Source: Comamonadaceae bacterium
GTDB lineage: Bacteria; Pseudomonadota; Gammaproteobacteria; Burkholderiales; Burkholderiaceae_C
Direction: 5' to 3'
Assembly: GCA_947447355.1 (NCBI GenBank)
Contig: CANFJF010000013.1
Coordinates: 1 to 59,040 of the forward strand
DNA length: 59,040 nucleotides
In this document: one piece after another, positions 1-9,199 of the stretch
Layout: each line of letters begins with the position of its first letter
How positions within the stretch are numbered: position 1 is the stretch's first letter
Position numbers and translations under genes: made by a program
Notes under the pieces: model-generated
What the model saw: the letters and a program-made list of their open reading frames with translations, nothing else
Databases searched by the model: none
Told to the model about the DNA's origin: nothing

Positions 1-1
1 C

Positions 2-244
2 GAAAAGCAGCTGGAAGTAGCACGCGACATCGCCGGCCAAGTGGCTGGTGGCTCACGTCAGGTTTTCGGCCTGATGGTGGAAAGTCACTTGAATCCGGGT
101 GCGCAGAAGTTCACGCCCGGCAAGGACGACCCGAAGGCGCTGGCATACGGCCAAAGCATCACTGACGCCTGCCTGAGCTGGGGCGATTCATTAGAGCTGC
201 TGGAAGGCTTGTCACAGTCCGTGAAAGCCAGACGCGCGCGCTGA
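2..244 (+). CDS. aroG: 3-deoxy-7-phosphoheptulonate synthase (DAHP synthase), C-terminal part
   Basis: Only the last 80 codons are inside the window; the gene starts to the left. The visible residues match the C-terminus of class I DAHP synthases: a VMVESHL segment, then the LAYGQSITDACLSW stretch and a short basic tail. The enzyme condenses phosphoenolpyruvate with erythrose 4-phosphate as the first step of the shikimate pathway, in the cytoplasm. The family's catalytic residues lie mostly upstream, so activity and feedback type (Phe, Tyr or Trp sensitive) cannot be judged. The gene converges on mpl, with 27 bases between the stop codons. The symbol could equally be aroF or aroH. Confidence 0.85.
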   Translation, partial: EKQLEVARDIAGQVAGGSRQVFGLMVESHLNPGAQKFTPGKDDPKALAYGQSITDACLSWGDSLELLEGLSQSVKARRAR

Positions 245-271
245 GCTATTTCAGTGAAGCTGGTGGTCTTT

Positions 272-1684
272 TCAGGCCGCCAGCGCGTCCAGTAGCTTGG
301 CGTGAATGCCGCCAAAGCCGCCATTGCTCATGCACAGCAAATGGTCGCCGGGCAGGGCGGCGGCTTTGACTTGGGCCAGCAACTCGTCGAGCGTGTCGGC
401 CACTTGAGCGCGAGTACCCATGGGGGCGAGGGCAGCTCTGGCATCCCAATCGAGACCGCCTGCGTGGCAAAACGCCAGGTCGGCTTGCGCTAAGCTCCAA
501 GGCAGCTGTGCGGTCATCGTCCCTAGCTTCATGGTGTTGCTGCGCGGCTCGAAGATCGCCAGAATGCGCGCTGCCGTATGCCCTTGCGCATTCAGCTGCC
601 GTCGCAAGCCGTCGATGGTGGTGTTGATCGCCGTTGGGTGGTGCGCAAAGTCGTCATACACCGTGATGTCGCCGCCCGGTCGCGGCACGACGCCGCGTAC
701 TTCCATGCGCCGTTTGACGTTCTCGAAACTGCTGAGCGCTTGGGCCGCCGTGCTCGCGCTGACGCCGACATGCTCAGCCGCAGCGATGGCGGCCAGCGCA
801 TTCAGCTGGTTGTGCACACCGCTGATCGCCCAACGCACCTCGGCCAAAGGCTGACCGGCTTTCAGCACTTGAAAGGCCTGCGGCTCACCCACGGCCGTGA
901 AGCCGGCTGGGTTCGACGGGCTTAGGCCGAATTGCACTTGCTCACTCCAGCAGCCTTGCGCGAGCACGCGCGTCAAGCTGGCTTCGGCGGCATTCACCAC
1001 CACGCGGCCTTGCGACGGCACTGTGCGCACCAAGTGATGGAATTGCCGTTCGATGGCTGCCAAGTTCTCAAAAATGTCGGCGTGGTCAAACTCCAGGTTG
1101 TTCAAAATCGCCGTGCGTGGCCGGTAATGCACAAACTTGCTGCGCTTGTCGAAAAAGGCCGTGTCGTACTCGTCGGCCTCAATCACAAAGCATTGCCCTT
1201 GCCCGAGGCGAGCGGAGACGCCAAAGTTCAAAGGCACGCCGCCGATCAAGAACCCCGGCTGTAGTCCCGCTTGCTCCAGAATCCAAGTCAGCATGGCGGT
1301 GGTGGTGGTTTTGCCATGCGTGCCAGCCACGGCCAACACGTGTCGGCCTTGCAGCACATGCTCGGCCAGCCACTGCGGGCCGCTGGTGTAGGGCAGACCT
1401 TGGTTGAGGATGGCCTCCATCAGCGGGAACTTGGGGCTGCCGTCTGGCAACTGGGCGCGCGAGACCACGTTGCCGATGACGAACATGTCGGGCTTGAAGC
1501 CGACTTGCTGTAACACGCTGGCGTCGTAACCTTCAGTCAGATCAATGCCCAAGCTGCGCAGCTGGTCGCTCATGGGCGGGTAAACGCCGGTGTCGCAGCC
1601 CGTGACCTGATGGCCCGCTTCGCGTGCGAGGGCGGCCAAGCCACCCATGAAGGTGCCGCAGATTCCCAAGATATGTATGTGCAT
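272..1684 (-). CDS. mpl: UDP-N-acetylmuramate:L-alanyl-gamma-D-glutamyl-meso-diaminopimelate ligase
   Basis: A 470-residue Mur-ligase-fold protein that joins recycled murein tripeptide to UDP-MurNAc in the cytoplasm. The N-terminus (MHIHILGICGTFMGG) is the Rossmann-like UDP-MurNAc-binding start typical of Mpl. The ATP loop GTHGKT is at residues 121-126, followed by the central ligase domain and a C-terminal domain with FEPRSNT. Length agrees with Mpl (about 450-470) and is short of MurC with its distinct N-terminus. Another murein recycling gene, ampD, lies about 13 kb away in this window. It is divergent from the gene at 1765, with an 80-base gap. Confidence 0.95.
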   Translation of the reverse strand: MHIHILGICGTFMGGLAALAREAGHQVTGCDTGVYPPMSDQLRSLGIDLTEGYDASVLQQVGFKPDMFVIGNVVSRAQLPDGSPKFPLMEAILNQGLPYTSGPQWLAEHVLQGRHVLAVAGTHGKTTTTAMLTWILEQAGLQPGFLIGGVPLNFGVSARLGQGQCFVIEADEYDTAFFDKRSKFVHYRPRTAILNNLEFDHADIFENLAAIERQFHHLVRTVPSQGRVVVNAAEASLTRVLAQGCWSEQVQFGLSPSNPAGFTAVGEPQAFQVLKAGQPLAEVRWAISGVHNQLNALAAIAAAEHVGVSASTAAQALSSFENVKRRMEVRGVVPRPGGDITVYDDFAHHPTAINTTIDGLRRQLNAQGHTAARILAIFEPRSNTMKLGTMTAQLPWSLAQADLAFCHAGGLDWDARAALAPMGTRAQVADTLDELLAQVKAAALPGDHLLCMSNGGFGGIHAKLLDALAA

Positions 1685-1764
1685 GCGGCATTTTAGGCAG
1701 CCGCGGTGTCACCGCTTCAACCCTTCATTTTCCGGGTGGCTCCGCTGGTGCAAAAATAAGCGCG

Positions 1765-2364
1765 ATGAACTCATTTGAACCGCACAGCCTGAAGGCTGAA
1801 ATCGCCGCAGCCGCGGCCGCCATGGTGGTCGAAGAGGGGCTTGAATACGGTCCCGCCAAGCGCCGCGCGATCAAGCAAATGGCGCTGCCGTCCCGCACCG
1901 AGTTGCCGGGCAATGACGAGCTTGAAGACGCCGTGCACGACTACATAGCGCTGTTTTGTGCCGAGACCCAACCGACCGAGTTGAAAGCCTTGCGCGAACT
2001 GGCCTTGGTCTGGATGCAGCGCATGGCCGAGTTCCGGCCATATTTGGGCGGCGCGGTCTGGCTCGGCACCGCCACCCGGCTGTCCGACATCTATATCCAG
2101 TTGTTTTGCGATGACTCGAAGTCGGCTGAAATTGCCTTGATAGAGCACAACGTAGATTACGAACCCCGCACAGTGACCGGTTTTTGGGGCGACAGCGTGG
2201 AGGCGCTGAGCATTCGCAGCGTTTGCAAGCCCTTGCAGGAAACCGTTGGCGTGCACCTGATGGTCTATGACCACGACGATTTACGCGGCGCCTTGCGGCC
2301 GGATGCCAAAGGCCGCACGCCACGTGGAGATTTAGCGGCTGTCGAACGCTTACTGGCTCTGTGA
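1765..2364 (+). CDS. conserved protein of unknown function
   Basis: A 199-residue soluble protein with no signal peptide or membrane segment. The N-terminal half is helical and rich in Ala and Glu (residues 8-35). A middle segment around FRPYLGGAVWLGTATRLSDIYIQLFCDD and a later VHLMVYDHDDLRGALRP look like an alpha/beta core with acidic residues, which gives a weak impression of a nucleotidyltransferase-like fold. I do not recognise a named family. It is divergent from mpl and 85 bases upstream of the TlpA-like gene on the same strand, so it may share transcription with that gene. Codon use matches the neighbours, which supports a real coding region. Confidence 0.7.
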   Translation: MNSFEPHSLKAEIAAAAAAMVVEEGLEYGPAKRRAIKQMALPSRTELPGNDELEDAVHDYIALFCAETQPTELKALRELALVWMQRMAEFRPYLGGAVWLGTATRLSDIYIQLFCDDSKSAEIALIEHNVDYEPRTVTGFWGDSVEALSIRSVCKPLQETVGVHLMVYDHDDLRGALRPDAKGRTPRGDLAAVERLLAL

Positions 2365-2449
2365 CAAATTGGCGCCGAACTTCGACGATCAGGACTTTAA
2401 AACCTGCGAAACTGGCTTAAAGTTTAATTTGAAGTGATGAGGACTCAAG

Positions 2450-2983
2450 ATGATGAAACGTAGAAACGTGCTGTTTGCGAGCACTGCCGTGGCGGCGGGT
2501 CTGGCAGGCGTCGGTACCGCTTGGTGGTGGCGGGACCGCCGTCAGTCCTCGTTAACGGCTCACTCGTCTGTTGACCCGTTCTGGGCCTTGGAGATGGAAA
2601 CACCGGATGGCGAGATGTTGAAAATCAGCAGCTTGGCGGGTCAGCCCTTGTTGGTGAATTTTTGGGCGACTTGGTGCCCGCCTTGCGTAGAAGAGCTGCC
2701 TTTGCTGAACCGTTTTCACCAAGAGCAACAAGCACGGGGCTGGCGCGTGCTGGGTTTGGCTGTCGATCAACCGAGTGCTGTGCGGGCATGGCTGAAAAAG
2801 TCGCCGCTGGATTTTCCAATTGCCATGGCCGGGCTGGGGGGGACGGATCTGAGTAAGCGGATGGGTAATTTGACCGGTGGCCTGCCTTTTTCTGTTGCCT
2901 TCAGTGCTTCAGGTGAAGTGTTACAGCGAAAAAGTGGACAACTCTTACCTGCAGATTTAGTCAACTGGGCTGCGTTGGCTTGA
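2450..2983 (+). CDS. TlpA/ResA-family membrane-anchored thioredoxin
   Basis: A 177-residue thioredoxin-fold protein that probably reduces disulfides in periplasmic proteins, for example during cytochrome c maturation. Residues 1-27 form an uncleaved signal anchor or signal peptide (basic MMKRR then a hydrophobic run). The active site is WCPPC at residues 75-79 within a FWATWCPPC motif. A cis-proline context (GGLPFSVAF) lies near residue 147. CPPC is the form usual in TlpA-like proteins of beta-proteobacteria. A GAGG ribosome site precedes the ATGATG pair; I take the first ATG. The nearby ccsA-like gene would fit a cytochrome c role, but that link is inference. Confidence 0.88.
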   Translation: MMKRRNVLFASTAVAAGLAGVGTAWWWRDRRQSSLTAHSSVDPFWALEMETPDGEMLKISSLAGQPLLVNFWATWCPPCVEELPLLNRFHQEQQARGWRVLGLAVDQPSAVRAWLKKSPLDFPIAMAGLGGTDLSKRMGNLTGGLPFSVAFSASGEVLQRKSGQLLPADLVNWAALA

Positions 2984-3319
2984 TCGCTAGCGTCTATTTC
3001 TTTTTAGCGCTCAACAGCGGCAAAGACACGCTTAATTTGCGTTAAAGTTCCGACCTGATCAATTGATAGATGATCTTTTCATCGCTTTGACATCGTGTCA
3101 TCCATCGTCCAAGACTTGATAAAACCCGGCTAGTCGTGATTTTGAATTTCGTAGATAGGTACAATTCAAGCTGTTTAGTGAATGAAGACCGTCAAATAAT
3201 GGCGAATGCATCGTTTAGCGCCAGGTGTTTGGTACCTGACGACAAGAGCTCTCAGTGAGTTCTTCCCATCAAAGCAAAGGCGGGGCTTTCAGCCCGCCAC
3301 CGTCGCCGGAGAATAAAAC
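2984..3319 (+). other. intergenic leader of accB with small hairpin
   Basis: A 336-base stretch without a convincing gene on either strand. An imperfect hairpin at 3279-3298 (GGCGGGGCT, loop TTC, AGCCCGCC, one bulged G) sits just before the GGAG ribosome site of accB and has no T-run, so it is not a terminator. The region is more AT-rich than its flanks and probably holds the accBC promoter, but I could not pick one out with confidence. Confidence 0.4.
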
Positions 3320-3763
3320 ATGGATTTACGCAAACTCAAAACATTGATTGACTTGGTTTCAGAGTCGAACGTATCGGAACTTGAAATCACCGAAGCCGAG
3401 GGCAAGGTCAGAATCGTCAAATTCATGGGCGCTGCGCCCGTGGTGATGCAAGCGCCTGCCATGGTCGCGGCCGCACCGGCACCCGTTGCAGCGGTGATGG
3501 CGGCTCCTGTGGCAACTGCCGAACCAGTTGGCCACGCAGTTAAATCCCCTATGGTGGGCACGTTCTACCGCTCGGCCAGCCCGGGAGCCAAGGCATTTGT
3601 CGACATCGGCAGCCAAGTCAAAGAAGGCGACACCATCTGCATCATCGAGGCCATGAAGATCCTCAATGAGATTGAGGCGGACAAGTCTGGCACCATCACC
3701 GCGATGTTGTGTGACAACGGTCAGGCCGTGGAATACGGACAACCCCTCTTCATCATCGAGTGA
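3320..3763 (+). CDS. accB: acetyl-CoA carboxylase biotin carboxyl carrier protein
   Basis: A 147-residue carrier that holds the biotin carboxylated by AccC and passes CO2 to acetyl-CoA in fatty acid synthesis. The N-terminal segment (residues 1-36) is followed by an Ala/Pro/Val-rich flexible linker (about 38-70) and a biotinyl domain from about 75. The biotinylated lysine is K113 in the EAMK motif. A GGAG ribosome site lies just before the ATG at 3320. accC starts 10 bases after the stop, so the two form the usual accBC operon. Confidence 0.97.
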   Translation: MDLRKLKTLIDLVSESNVSELEITEAEGKVRIVKFMGAAPVVMQAPAMVAAAPAPVAAVMAAPVATAEPVGHAVKSPMVGTFYRSASPGAKAFVDIGSQVKEGDTICIIEAMKILNEIEADKSGTITAMLCDNGQAVEYGQPLFIIE

Positions 3764-3773
3764 AGCGGGCGCC

Positions 3774-5123
3774 ATGTTTAAAAAAATTCTGATCGCTAAC
3801 CGGGGTGAAATTGCCTTGCGTATTCAGCGGGCTTGTCGGGAGCTCGGCGTCAAGGCCGTGATGGTTTACTCCGAGGCCGATCGCGAAGCCAAATACATCA
3901 AACTGGCCGACGAGTCGGTTTGCATCGGCCCCGCACCCTCAGCGCAGAGCTACCTCAGCATGCCGGCCATCATTGCCGCAGCCGAGGTCACAGACGCGGA
4001 AGCCATTCACCCCGGCTATGGGTTCCTCAGCGAAAACGCTGATTTTGCCGAGCGCGTCGAAAAAAGTGGCTTCAAGTTCATCGGTCCGACGCCGGAATCC
4101 ATCCGCATCATGGGCGACAAGGTCTCTGCTAAGCAGGCCATGATCAAGGCGGGCGTGCCTTGCGTGCCAGGATCTGAAGGCGCCTTGCCTGACGACGCGG
4201 CGATCATCAAACGCACAGCCAAAGCCGTTGGTTACCCGGTCATCATCAAGGCTGCTGGTGGCGGTGGCGGACGAGGCATGCGCGTGGTGCACACCGAAGC
4301 GGCGCTGATCCATGCGGTCCAAACCACCAAGGCGGAAGCCGGTGCTGCATTCGGCAATCCGGCGGTTTACATGGAGAAATTTCTTCAGAACCCGCGACAC
4401 ATCGAAATTCAGATCATGGCTGACCAGCACAAAAATGCGGTCTGGCTGGGCGAACGTGACTGCTCGATGCAGCGTCGCCATCAAAAAGTGATTGAGGAAG
4501 CGCCAGCTCCTGGCGTTCCCCGCAAGCTGATTGAGAAAATCGGTGAGCGCTGCGTCGCCGCAGTCAAAAAAATTGGCTACCGTGGTGCGGGTACCTTCGA
4601 GTTTTTGTATGAAAACGGCGAGTTTTATTTCATCGAGATGAACACCCGCGTTCAGGTCGAGCATCCGGTCACGGAATGGGTCACTGGCGTAGACATCGTG
4701 AAGACGCAGATCATGGTGGCGGCGGGTGAACGTCTGCCGTTCACTCAGCGTCAAATCGAGATCAAAGGCCACTCTATTGAATGCCGGATCAATGCCGAAG
4801 ATCCGTACAAGTTCACGCCATCCCCCGGCCGTATCACGACATGGCATGCGCCCGGTGGTCCCGGTGTGCGGGTTGACTCGCACATTTACGCCAATTATTT
4901 TGTTCCGCCAAATTACGACTCGATGATCGGCAAGATCATTGTTCACGGCGACACGCGCGATCAGGCCTTGGCCCGCATGCGCACGGCGCTGGCTGAAACC
5001 GTTGTAGAAGGCATCAACACCAATATCGCGCTGCATCGTGAGCTGATGGTGGACGCCAAGTTCGTGGACGGCGGGACCAATATTCACTATTTGGAAGAGT
5101 GGTTGTCGCAGCGCCAACGCTAA
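3774..5123 (+). CDS. accC: acetyl-CoA carboxylase, biotin carboxylase subunit
   Basis: A 449-residue ATP-grasp enzyme that carboxylates biotin on AccB using bicarbonate and ATP. The start at 3774 gives the canonical N-terminus [17 protein letters not shown]; the frame is open further upstream inside accB, but that part does not match the family. The glycine-rich ATP loop is GGGGGRG at residues 162-168, and the [14 protein letters not shown] segment holds metal and bicarbonate contacts. Full length for the family. It is followed by a strong terminator at 5142-5189. Confidence 0.98.
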   Translation: MFKKILIANRGEIALRIQRACRELGVKAVMVYSEADREAKYIKLADESVCIGPAPSAQSYLSMPAIIAAAEVTDAEAIHPGYGFLSENADFAERVEKSGFKFIGPTPESIRIMGDKVSAKQAMIKAGVPCVPGSEGALPDDAAIIKRTAKAVGYPVIIKAAGGGGGRGMRVVHTEAALIHAVQTTKAEAGAAFGNPAVYMEKFLQNPRHIEIQIMADQHKNAVWLGERDCSMQRRHQKVIEEAPAPGVPRKLIEKIGERCVAAVKKIGYRGAGTFEFLYENGEFYFIEMNTRVQVEHPVTEWVTGVDIVKTQIMVAAGERLPFTQRQIEIKGHSIECRINAEDPYKFTPSPGRITTWHAPGGPGVRVDSHIYANYFVPPNYDSMIGKIIVHGDTRDQALARMRTALAETVVEGINTNIALHRELMVDAKFVDGGTNIHYLEEWLSQRQR

Positions 5124-5141
5124 GCTGATCCTTCAGTTCCT

Positions 5142-5189
5142 AACCCGCACGCGCTCCTTGGTGATGCGCTGCGGGTTGTTTTCGTTTTT
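5142..5189 (+). terminator. Rho-independent terminator after accC
   Basis: AACCCGC (5142-5148) plus GCGC (5151-5154) pair with GCGC (5166-5169) plus GCGGGTT (5171-5177). A T-rich tail follows (GTTTTCGTTTTT, 5178-5189). It lies 19 bases after the accC stop and ends the accBC unit before prmA. Confidence 0.85.
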
Positions 5190-5223
5190 CCATCACCTAT
5201 CTCCTAATTTGGCGGGTCTTTCC

Positions 5224-6108
5224 ATGAGTCTTTTCGAACTGGTCATGCTGGCCCCTGTGGATGCCGTCGAGAGCGTGAGCGATGCGCTAGATGCCCTCGA
5301 CGCTTTGAGTGTGTCGGTCGAAGATGCCGATGCCCACACGCCCGCCGAGCAGGCGCTGTTTGGCGAACCCGGTATGCCACCGCCGAAAGCTGGTTGGGAG
5401 CGCTCGCGCATCGTTGCGTTGTTTCCGAATGAAGCTGCTGCCCGCGACGTGGCTGAGCTGCTCGCCGCGCAAGATTTCTTCACGGGCTGCCAAGTGGTTG
5501 CCGTCAGCCCGGTGCCTGAGCAGGATTGGGTGCGCTTGACGCAATCGCAGTTCACGCCAGTCGAGATCACGCCTGAGTTCTGGATCGTGCCCACTTGGCA
5601 TGAGCCACCGGCCCAAGCGCGCCAAGTGATCCGGCTGGATCCGGGGCTGGCTTTTGGCACCGGTACCCATCCGACCACCCGCATGTGTCTGCGCTGGATC
5701 GCCGGTGGTCGCGCCGGGGGCCGAGTTCTTGACTACGGTTGCGGTTCTGGCATTCTGGCCATCGGTGCAGCCAAATTTGGCGCGACGGATATCGATGCGG
5801 TTGATATCGATGAAGCTGCTGTGCAGTCGACCCTGGCGAACGCCGAGGCCAATCATGTGCAATTGAAGGCCGGATTGCCGGATAAATCTTCTGGCACCTA
5901 TCAAACCGTGCTGGCGAATATTCTGGCCACGCCTCTGAAGGTGTTGGCACCGCTGCTGTGCGCACACGTTGCGCCCGGTGGTCACTTGGTTCTCGCTGGA
6001 ATTCTGGAGCGGCAAGCCGATGAACTCAAAGCCGCGTATGCACCTTATGCCACTTTGAAAGTGGCCGACAGTGAAGATGGCTGGATCTTGATGACGGCTA
6101 AAATCTAA
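5224..6108 (+). CDS. prmA: ribosomal protein L11 methyltransferase
   Basis: A 294-residue SAM-dependent enzyme that trimethylates lysines and the N-terminus of ribosomal protein L11. The start at 5224 (MSLFELVML) fits the family; the frame is open further upstream, but that part runs through the accC terminator. The family motif GTGTHPTT is at residues 145-152 and the SAM loop DYGCGSG at 170-176, followed by an NILA segment at the substrate end. accC-prmA adjacency is common in beta-proteobacteria, but the intervening terminator suggests separate transcription here. Confidence 0.95.
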   Translation: MSLFELVMLAPVDAVESVSDALDALDALSVSVEDADAHTPAEQALFGEPGMPPPKAGWERSRIVALFPNEAAARDVAELLAAQDFFTGCQVVAVSPVPEQDWVRLTQSQFTPVEITPEFWIVPTWHEPPAQARQVIRLDPGLAFGTGTHPTTRMCLRWIAGGRAGGRVLDYGCGSGILAIGAAKFGATDIDAVDIDEAAVQSTLANAEANHVQLKAGLPDKSSGTYQTVLANILATPLKVLAPLLCAHVAPGGHLVLAGILERQADELKAAYAPYATLKVADSEDGWILMTAKI

Positions 6109-6144
6109 GCATTTTCAACACGGCAAGCCCTACAATTCCACGCG

Positions 6145-7335
6145 ATGAGTTTGATAACCTGTTGCCCCACATGCCGAACGATGTTCAAGGTCGTTCCCGA
6201 CCAATTGACAGTCTCAGACGGTTGGGTCCGTTGCGGTCATTGCCACGGCGTTTTCGATGCGTCCGCACACTTTCAGGCGATGGCTGAACCCGAGGTTCTT
6301 GAGGCCCCTGAAACGGAAGTTAATGAGCCTCATTTTTCTGTGCCAGAGTTTATTGCGGAAGAAGATTCGAAGAATTTTGTGCTGCCCATGGCTGCAACTT
6401 CTTTTCCTCCTGCGGTTGACCACGTATCTCTCAACGTCATACATGAATCGACCAAAGCCTTAGAGGGGCAGGTCCAACATTCCGGTCCTCCTGCGCAGCC
6501 AGAAGTATCTGCAGCAACGCGCGCCACTGCCAACTCGCACATTGATGATTCGTCAGTTTCTGCGCCGCTCTCGAGTTATCTGTCTGCGCCGGAAGCCGCC
6601 GATTTTCCATTTCAAGATGATCACGGCCGTAGCCAAGACGCCGCTGACCGTCGAACACTGTACGGATCGGCAGCCTCAAACAAGTTGCTTCATTCACTGA
6701 AAACTGATGCTGCCCAGCGTCCGGCCCCGCTTGAAATGGCTTTTGTTCAGACGGCGAAGCACAGAGAAAAATCCAAAGGACCGCTTGACAGGGTGATAGC
6801 CGTTTTGATCGCCTTGCTCTTCCTTGGTGCGCTGGCGCTTCAAGTACTCTTTCATGCGCACGATGCGCTGGCCTCTCGTTATCCGGCACTGTTGCCTGTA
6901 CTTGAAGGAATGTGCCAAAAAATGGATTGTCAGATCAACCCGCCGCCTGTGATTGAGGCGATCAAGATCGACAGCTCTTCATTTACGCAGACAGGCCCTG
7001 ATGCATATAGGCTGAATGTTGTTCTGAAAAATACGCGCTCTGCTGTCGTCGCCATGCCCGCACTGGAGGTGACCTTGATGGGCTCGAAAAACGAGGTTTT
7101 GATCCGCAAAGTCTTGCTGCCTTCCGCGTTTGGCGCAGCCAGTAACCGGTTGGAGCAAGCGATTCCTTTTACCGGCGGTTTGACGCTGCTGGTTAGCCAG
7201 CCTTCGATGCCTGCACAACTATCGCAGGCAGCATCGTCTGTCGAAGCCGTCACTGCCGGAGTGCCACCAGCGGCTGAGGTGCAGTCCACATCCGTACCAA
7301 TTACCGGTTACCGGCTGTTTGCTTTTTACCCCTGA
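6145..7335 (+). CDS. zinc-ribbon plus DUF3426 membrane protein
   Basis: A 396-residue protein. Residues 1-42 form an MJ0042-type zinc ribbon (CCPTCRTMF then CGHCHGVF). Next is a long acidic, low-complexity linker (about 50-200), one membrane segment around 211-235 (VIAVLIALLFLGALALQVLF), and a C-terminal DUF3426 domain with beta-rich sequence. The expected topology puts the zinc ribbon in the cytoplasm and DUF3426 in the periplasm. The function of this family is not established. It follows prmA by 36 bases and precedes the PfkB kinase gene by 18 bases, an arrangement common in Burkholderiales, so these three probably form an operon. Confidence 0.85.
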   Translation: MSLITCCPTCRTMFKVVPDQLTVSDGWVRCGHCHGVFDASAHFQAMAEPEVLEAPETEVNEPHFSVPEFIAEEDSKNFVLPMAATSFPPAVDHVSLNVIHESTKALEGQVQHSGPPAQPEVSAATRATANSHIDDSSVSAPLSSYLSAPEAADFPFQDDHGRSQDAADRRTLYGSAASNKLLHSLKTDAAQRPAPLEMAFVQTAKHREKSKGPLDRVIAVLIALLFLGALALQVLFHAHDALASRYPALLPVLEGMCQKMDCQINPPPVIEAIKIDSSSFTQTGPDAYRLNVVLKNTRSAVVAMPALEVTLMGSKNEVLIRKVLLPSAFGAASNRLEQAIPFTGGLTLLVSQPSMPAQLSQAASSVEAVTAGVPPAAEVQSTSVPITGYRLFAFYP

Positions 7336-7353
7336 ATCCCGAGAAATAAACGC

Positions 7354-8253
7354 ATGCCTGCCTTGATTTGTGGCTCTTTGGCCTTTGACACCATCATGAC
7401 TTTCGACGGTCGTTTTGCCGAGCAGATCATGCCTGACCAATTACACATACTGAATGTGTCGTTTCTGGTTCCTGCCTTGCGTCGAGAGTTCGGCGGTTGT
7501 GCTGGCAACATAGCCTACAGCCTGTCGCAACTTGGCGGAACAGCCTTGCCCATGGCGATGGTTGGTAATGACGGTGCGGACTATCTGGCGCACCTGCGAA
7601 GCAAGGGCATTAGCACCGAGTTTATTCATGAGCTGACCGACACATACACGGCCCAAGCCATGATCATGACGGACCGTGACAACAACCAGATCACGGCCTT
7701 TCACCCGGGGGCGATGAGTCAGGCGCACTTGTTTGAAGTAGCCGCCCGACATGACATCAAGATCGGTATCATCTCACCTGATGGCCGTGACGCCATGCTG
7801 CAGCATGCCGCGCAATTCAAGACCGCCGGTATTCCGTTTGTCTTCGATCCAGGTCAGGGCTTGCCGATGTTCAACGGCGATGAGTTGACCAAATTTGTCG
7901 ACCTCGCCACATGGGTGACTGTCAATGACTACGAGGGCCGCATGCTCAGCGACCGTACCGGTCTGGATAAAAAGGCCTTGTCGCACCGTGTTGAGGGCTT
8001 GGTCGTCACTCTGGGTGCAGACGGTTGTGAAGTTTGGGTCGATGGCGAAATGACCTTGATTGCCCCTGTGAAGGCCACACAGTTGGTGGACCCGACGGGT
8101 TGCGGTGACGCTTTTCGCGGAGCTTTGCTGTTTGGTCTTGAAAAAGGCTGGCCACTGGCAAAGTGCTGCGAGCTCGGTAATCGCGTAGGTGCCCACAAAA
8201 TCGCAACACCGGGTTGCCAGAACTACACGCTCGAGACGATTCGTCCGGCGTGA
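7354..8253 (+). CDS. PfkB-family carbohydrate/nucleoside kinase
   Basis: A 299-residue ribokinase-fold enzyme that phosphorylates a sugar or nucleoside. The N-terminal GSLAFDTIM strand, the FGGCAGNIAYSLSQLGG substrate and glycine motif, and the C-terminal PfkB signature DPTGCGDAFRG mark the family. The anion-hole motif reads GCGD (residues 249-252) where most members have GAGD; the catalytic Asp is D252. Similar beta-proteobacterial proteins are often called adenosine kinase, but the substrate cannot be decided here. It follows the DUF3426 gene closely and is the last plus-strand gene of the block. Confidence 0.88.
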   Translation: MPALICGSLAFDTIMTFDGRFAEQIMPDQLHILNVSFLVPALRREFGGCAGNIAYSLSQLGGTALPMAMVGNDGADYLAHLRSKGISTEFIHELTDTYTAQAMIMTDRDNNQITAFHPGAMSQAHLFEVAARHDIKIGIISPDGRDAMLQHAAQFKTAGIPFVFDPGQGLPMFNGDELTKFVDLATWVTVNDYEGRMLSDRTGLDKKALSHRVEGLVVTLGADGCEVWVDGEMTLIAPVKATQLVDPTGCGDAFRGALLFGLEKGWPLAKCCELGNRVGAHKIATPGCQNYTLETIRPA

Positions 8254-8299
8254 GTCAATCTTTCAGCTAAAGCCATATTTAGAGCGAGGGAATGATGCG

Positions 8300-8617
8300 T
8301 TACCAGCGCGTTGTCGCTACCACGCTGCTGTTGATGCGCAGTTGTTTGCGCCGCGATGTCTGACCGCGCACCAGCGTAATGTCACGCTGCGCAATACTTA
8401 ATTCTTTCCTAACCATTGGATCCGCGCTTCGTTGGCTTTGCCGTCTACCGGCAACGCATGCAATCGCACGCGCAGCGCTTGTTGCCCTTCCAATCGATAA
8501 AGTCCATCTGCTTTTGTCTCCGGTGCATTGGGCATCACATGAATACGCACCAGTCAGTCACCAGTTTGGGTGTCGTGCTGGAGAAAGATGGCGCTGGGGA
8601 GGTCGTGCGGAATGATG
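8300..8617 (-). pseudogene. decayed DUF167 (YggU-like, UPF0235) gene
   Basis: Minus-strand translation gives family hallmarks in two frames. The first reads VRIHVMPNAPETK, then ALRVRLHALPVDGKANEARI and WLGK. The second, shifted by one base, continues LSIAQRDITLVRGQTSRRKQLRI to a stop at 8300-8302. Two lesions break it: an in-frame TGA at 8554-8556, where a Trp codon is plausible, and a one-base loss near 8401-8406 at the GKE/LSIA junction, which puts a stop right after GKN. No clear start codon remains and the 5' end runs toward the terminator of the H1-like gene. An intact paralogue is at 26789. Sequencing error could explain one lesion but is unlikely to explain both. Confidence 0.75.
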
Positions 8618-8625
8618 GTTGGAAC

Positions 8626-8659
8626 AAAAAAAGCCTGGCACCTTTCGATGCCAGGCTTT
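8626..8659 (-). terminator. Rho-independent terminator of the H1-like gene
   Basis: On the minus strand AAAGCCTGGCA (8659-8649) pairs over an 8-base loop with TGCCAGGCTTT (8640-8630). The stem is a perfect 11 bp and is followed by a run of T to 8626. It starts about 20 bases after the stop of the histone-like gene at 8680. Confidence 0.9.
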
Positions 8660-8679
8660 AAGCAGAGTTACCTGACTGC

Positions 8680-9168
8680 TTAGGGCTTGCTGGCTGTTGG
8701 AAACGGCCAAGCAGCTTGCGGGTTCAGAGTTGTCTGAGCCGCTGGGCTAGCCGCTACAGCAGGTGCTTTGGCAGCGGGCTTTTTCGCGGCTTTCTTCGCA
8801 GCGGGCTTTTTCGCGGCTTTCTTCGCAGCGGGTTTCTTCGCAGCTACTTTTTTTGCAGCCGCTTTTTTCGCTGGCGCTTTTTTCGCAGCCGCTTTTTTGG
8901 CCGGAGCTTTTTTCGCTGGCGCTTTTTTCGCAGCCGCTTTTTTGGCCGGAGCCTTTTTCGCTGCTACTTTTTTCGCGGGCGCTTTTTTGGCAACGACTTT
9001 TTTAGCCGGTGCTTTTTTAGCTGCTACTTTTTTAGCTGCTACTTTTTTGGCCGGAGCCTTTTTCGCTGCTACTTTTTTAGCTGGGGCTTTCTTGGCCGGT
9101 GCTTTTTTAGCGACCGGGGCTTTTTTGGGTGCAGCTTTTTTAGATGCTACTTTTTTCGCAGTTGCCAT
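8680..9168 (-). CDS. histone H1-like, Ala/Lys/Pro-repeat nucleoid protein
   Basis: A 162-residue protein made almost entirely of A, K, P and V in short repeats ([18 protein letters not shown]), ending in a short Pro/Ala/Thr tail without repeats. Such eukaryote-H1-like tails bind DNA non-specifically and are frequent in beta-proteobacteria. I take the ATG at 9168 because AAGGAG sits directly upstream; a start 18 bases earlier lacks a site. A strong terminator follows at 8626-8659. A perfect inverted repeat lies 32 bases upstream of the start. The antisense strand is also open, purely because of the repeat composition. Confidence 0.85.
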   Translation of the reverse strand: MATAKKVASKKAAPKKAPVAKKAPAKKAPAKKVAAKKAPAKKVAAKKVAAKKAPAKKVVAKKAPAKKVAAKKAPAKKAAAKKAPAKKAPAKKAAAKKAPAKKAAAKKVAAKKPAAKKAAKKPAAKKAAKKPAAKAPAVAASPAAQTTLNPQAAWPFPTASKP

Positions 9169-9199
9169 AGTTTTCTCCTTGATCACGTTGCAAAGAGCA

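Noticed and set aside
3939..5117. 392-codon minus-strand open frame across accC
   Set aside because: Complete overlap with the canonical accC gene and no recognisable domain; a shadow frame in GC-rich DNA.
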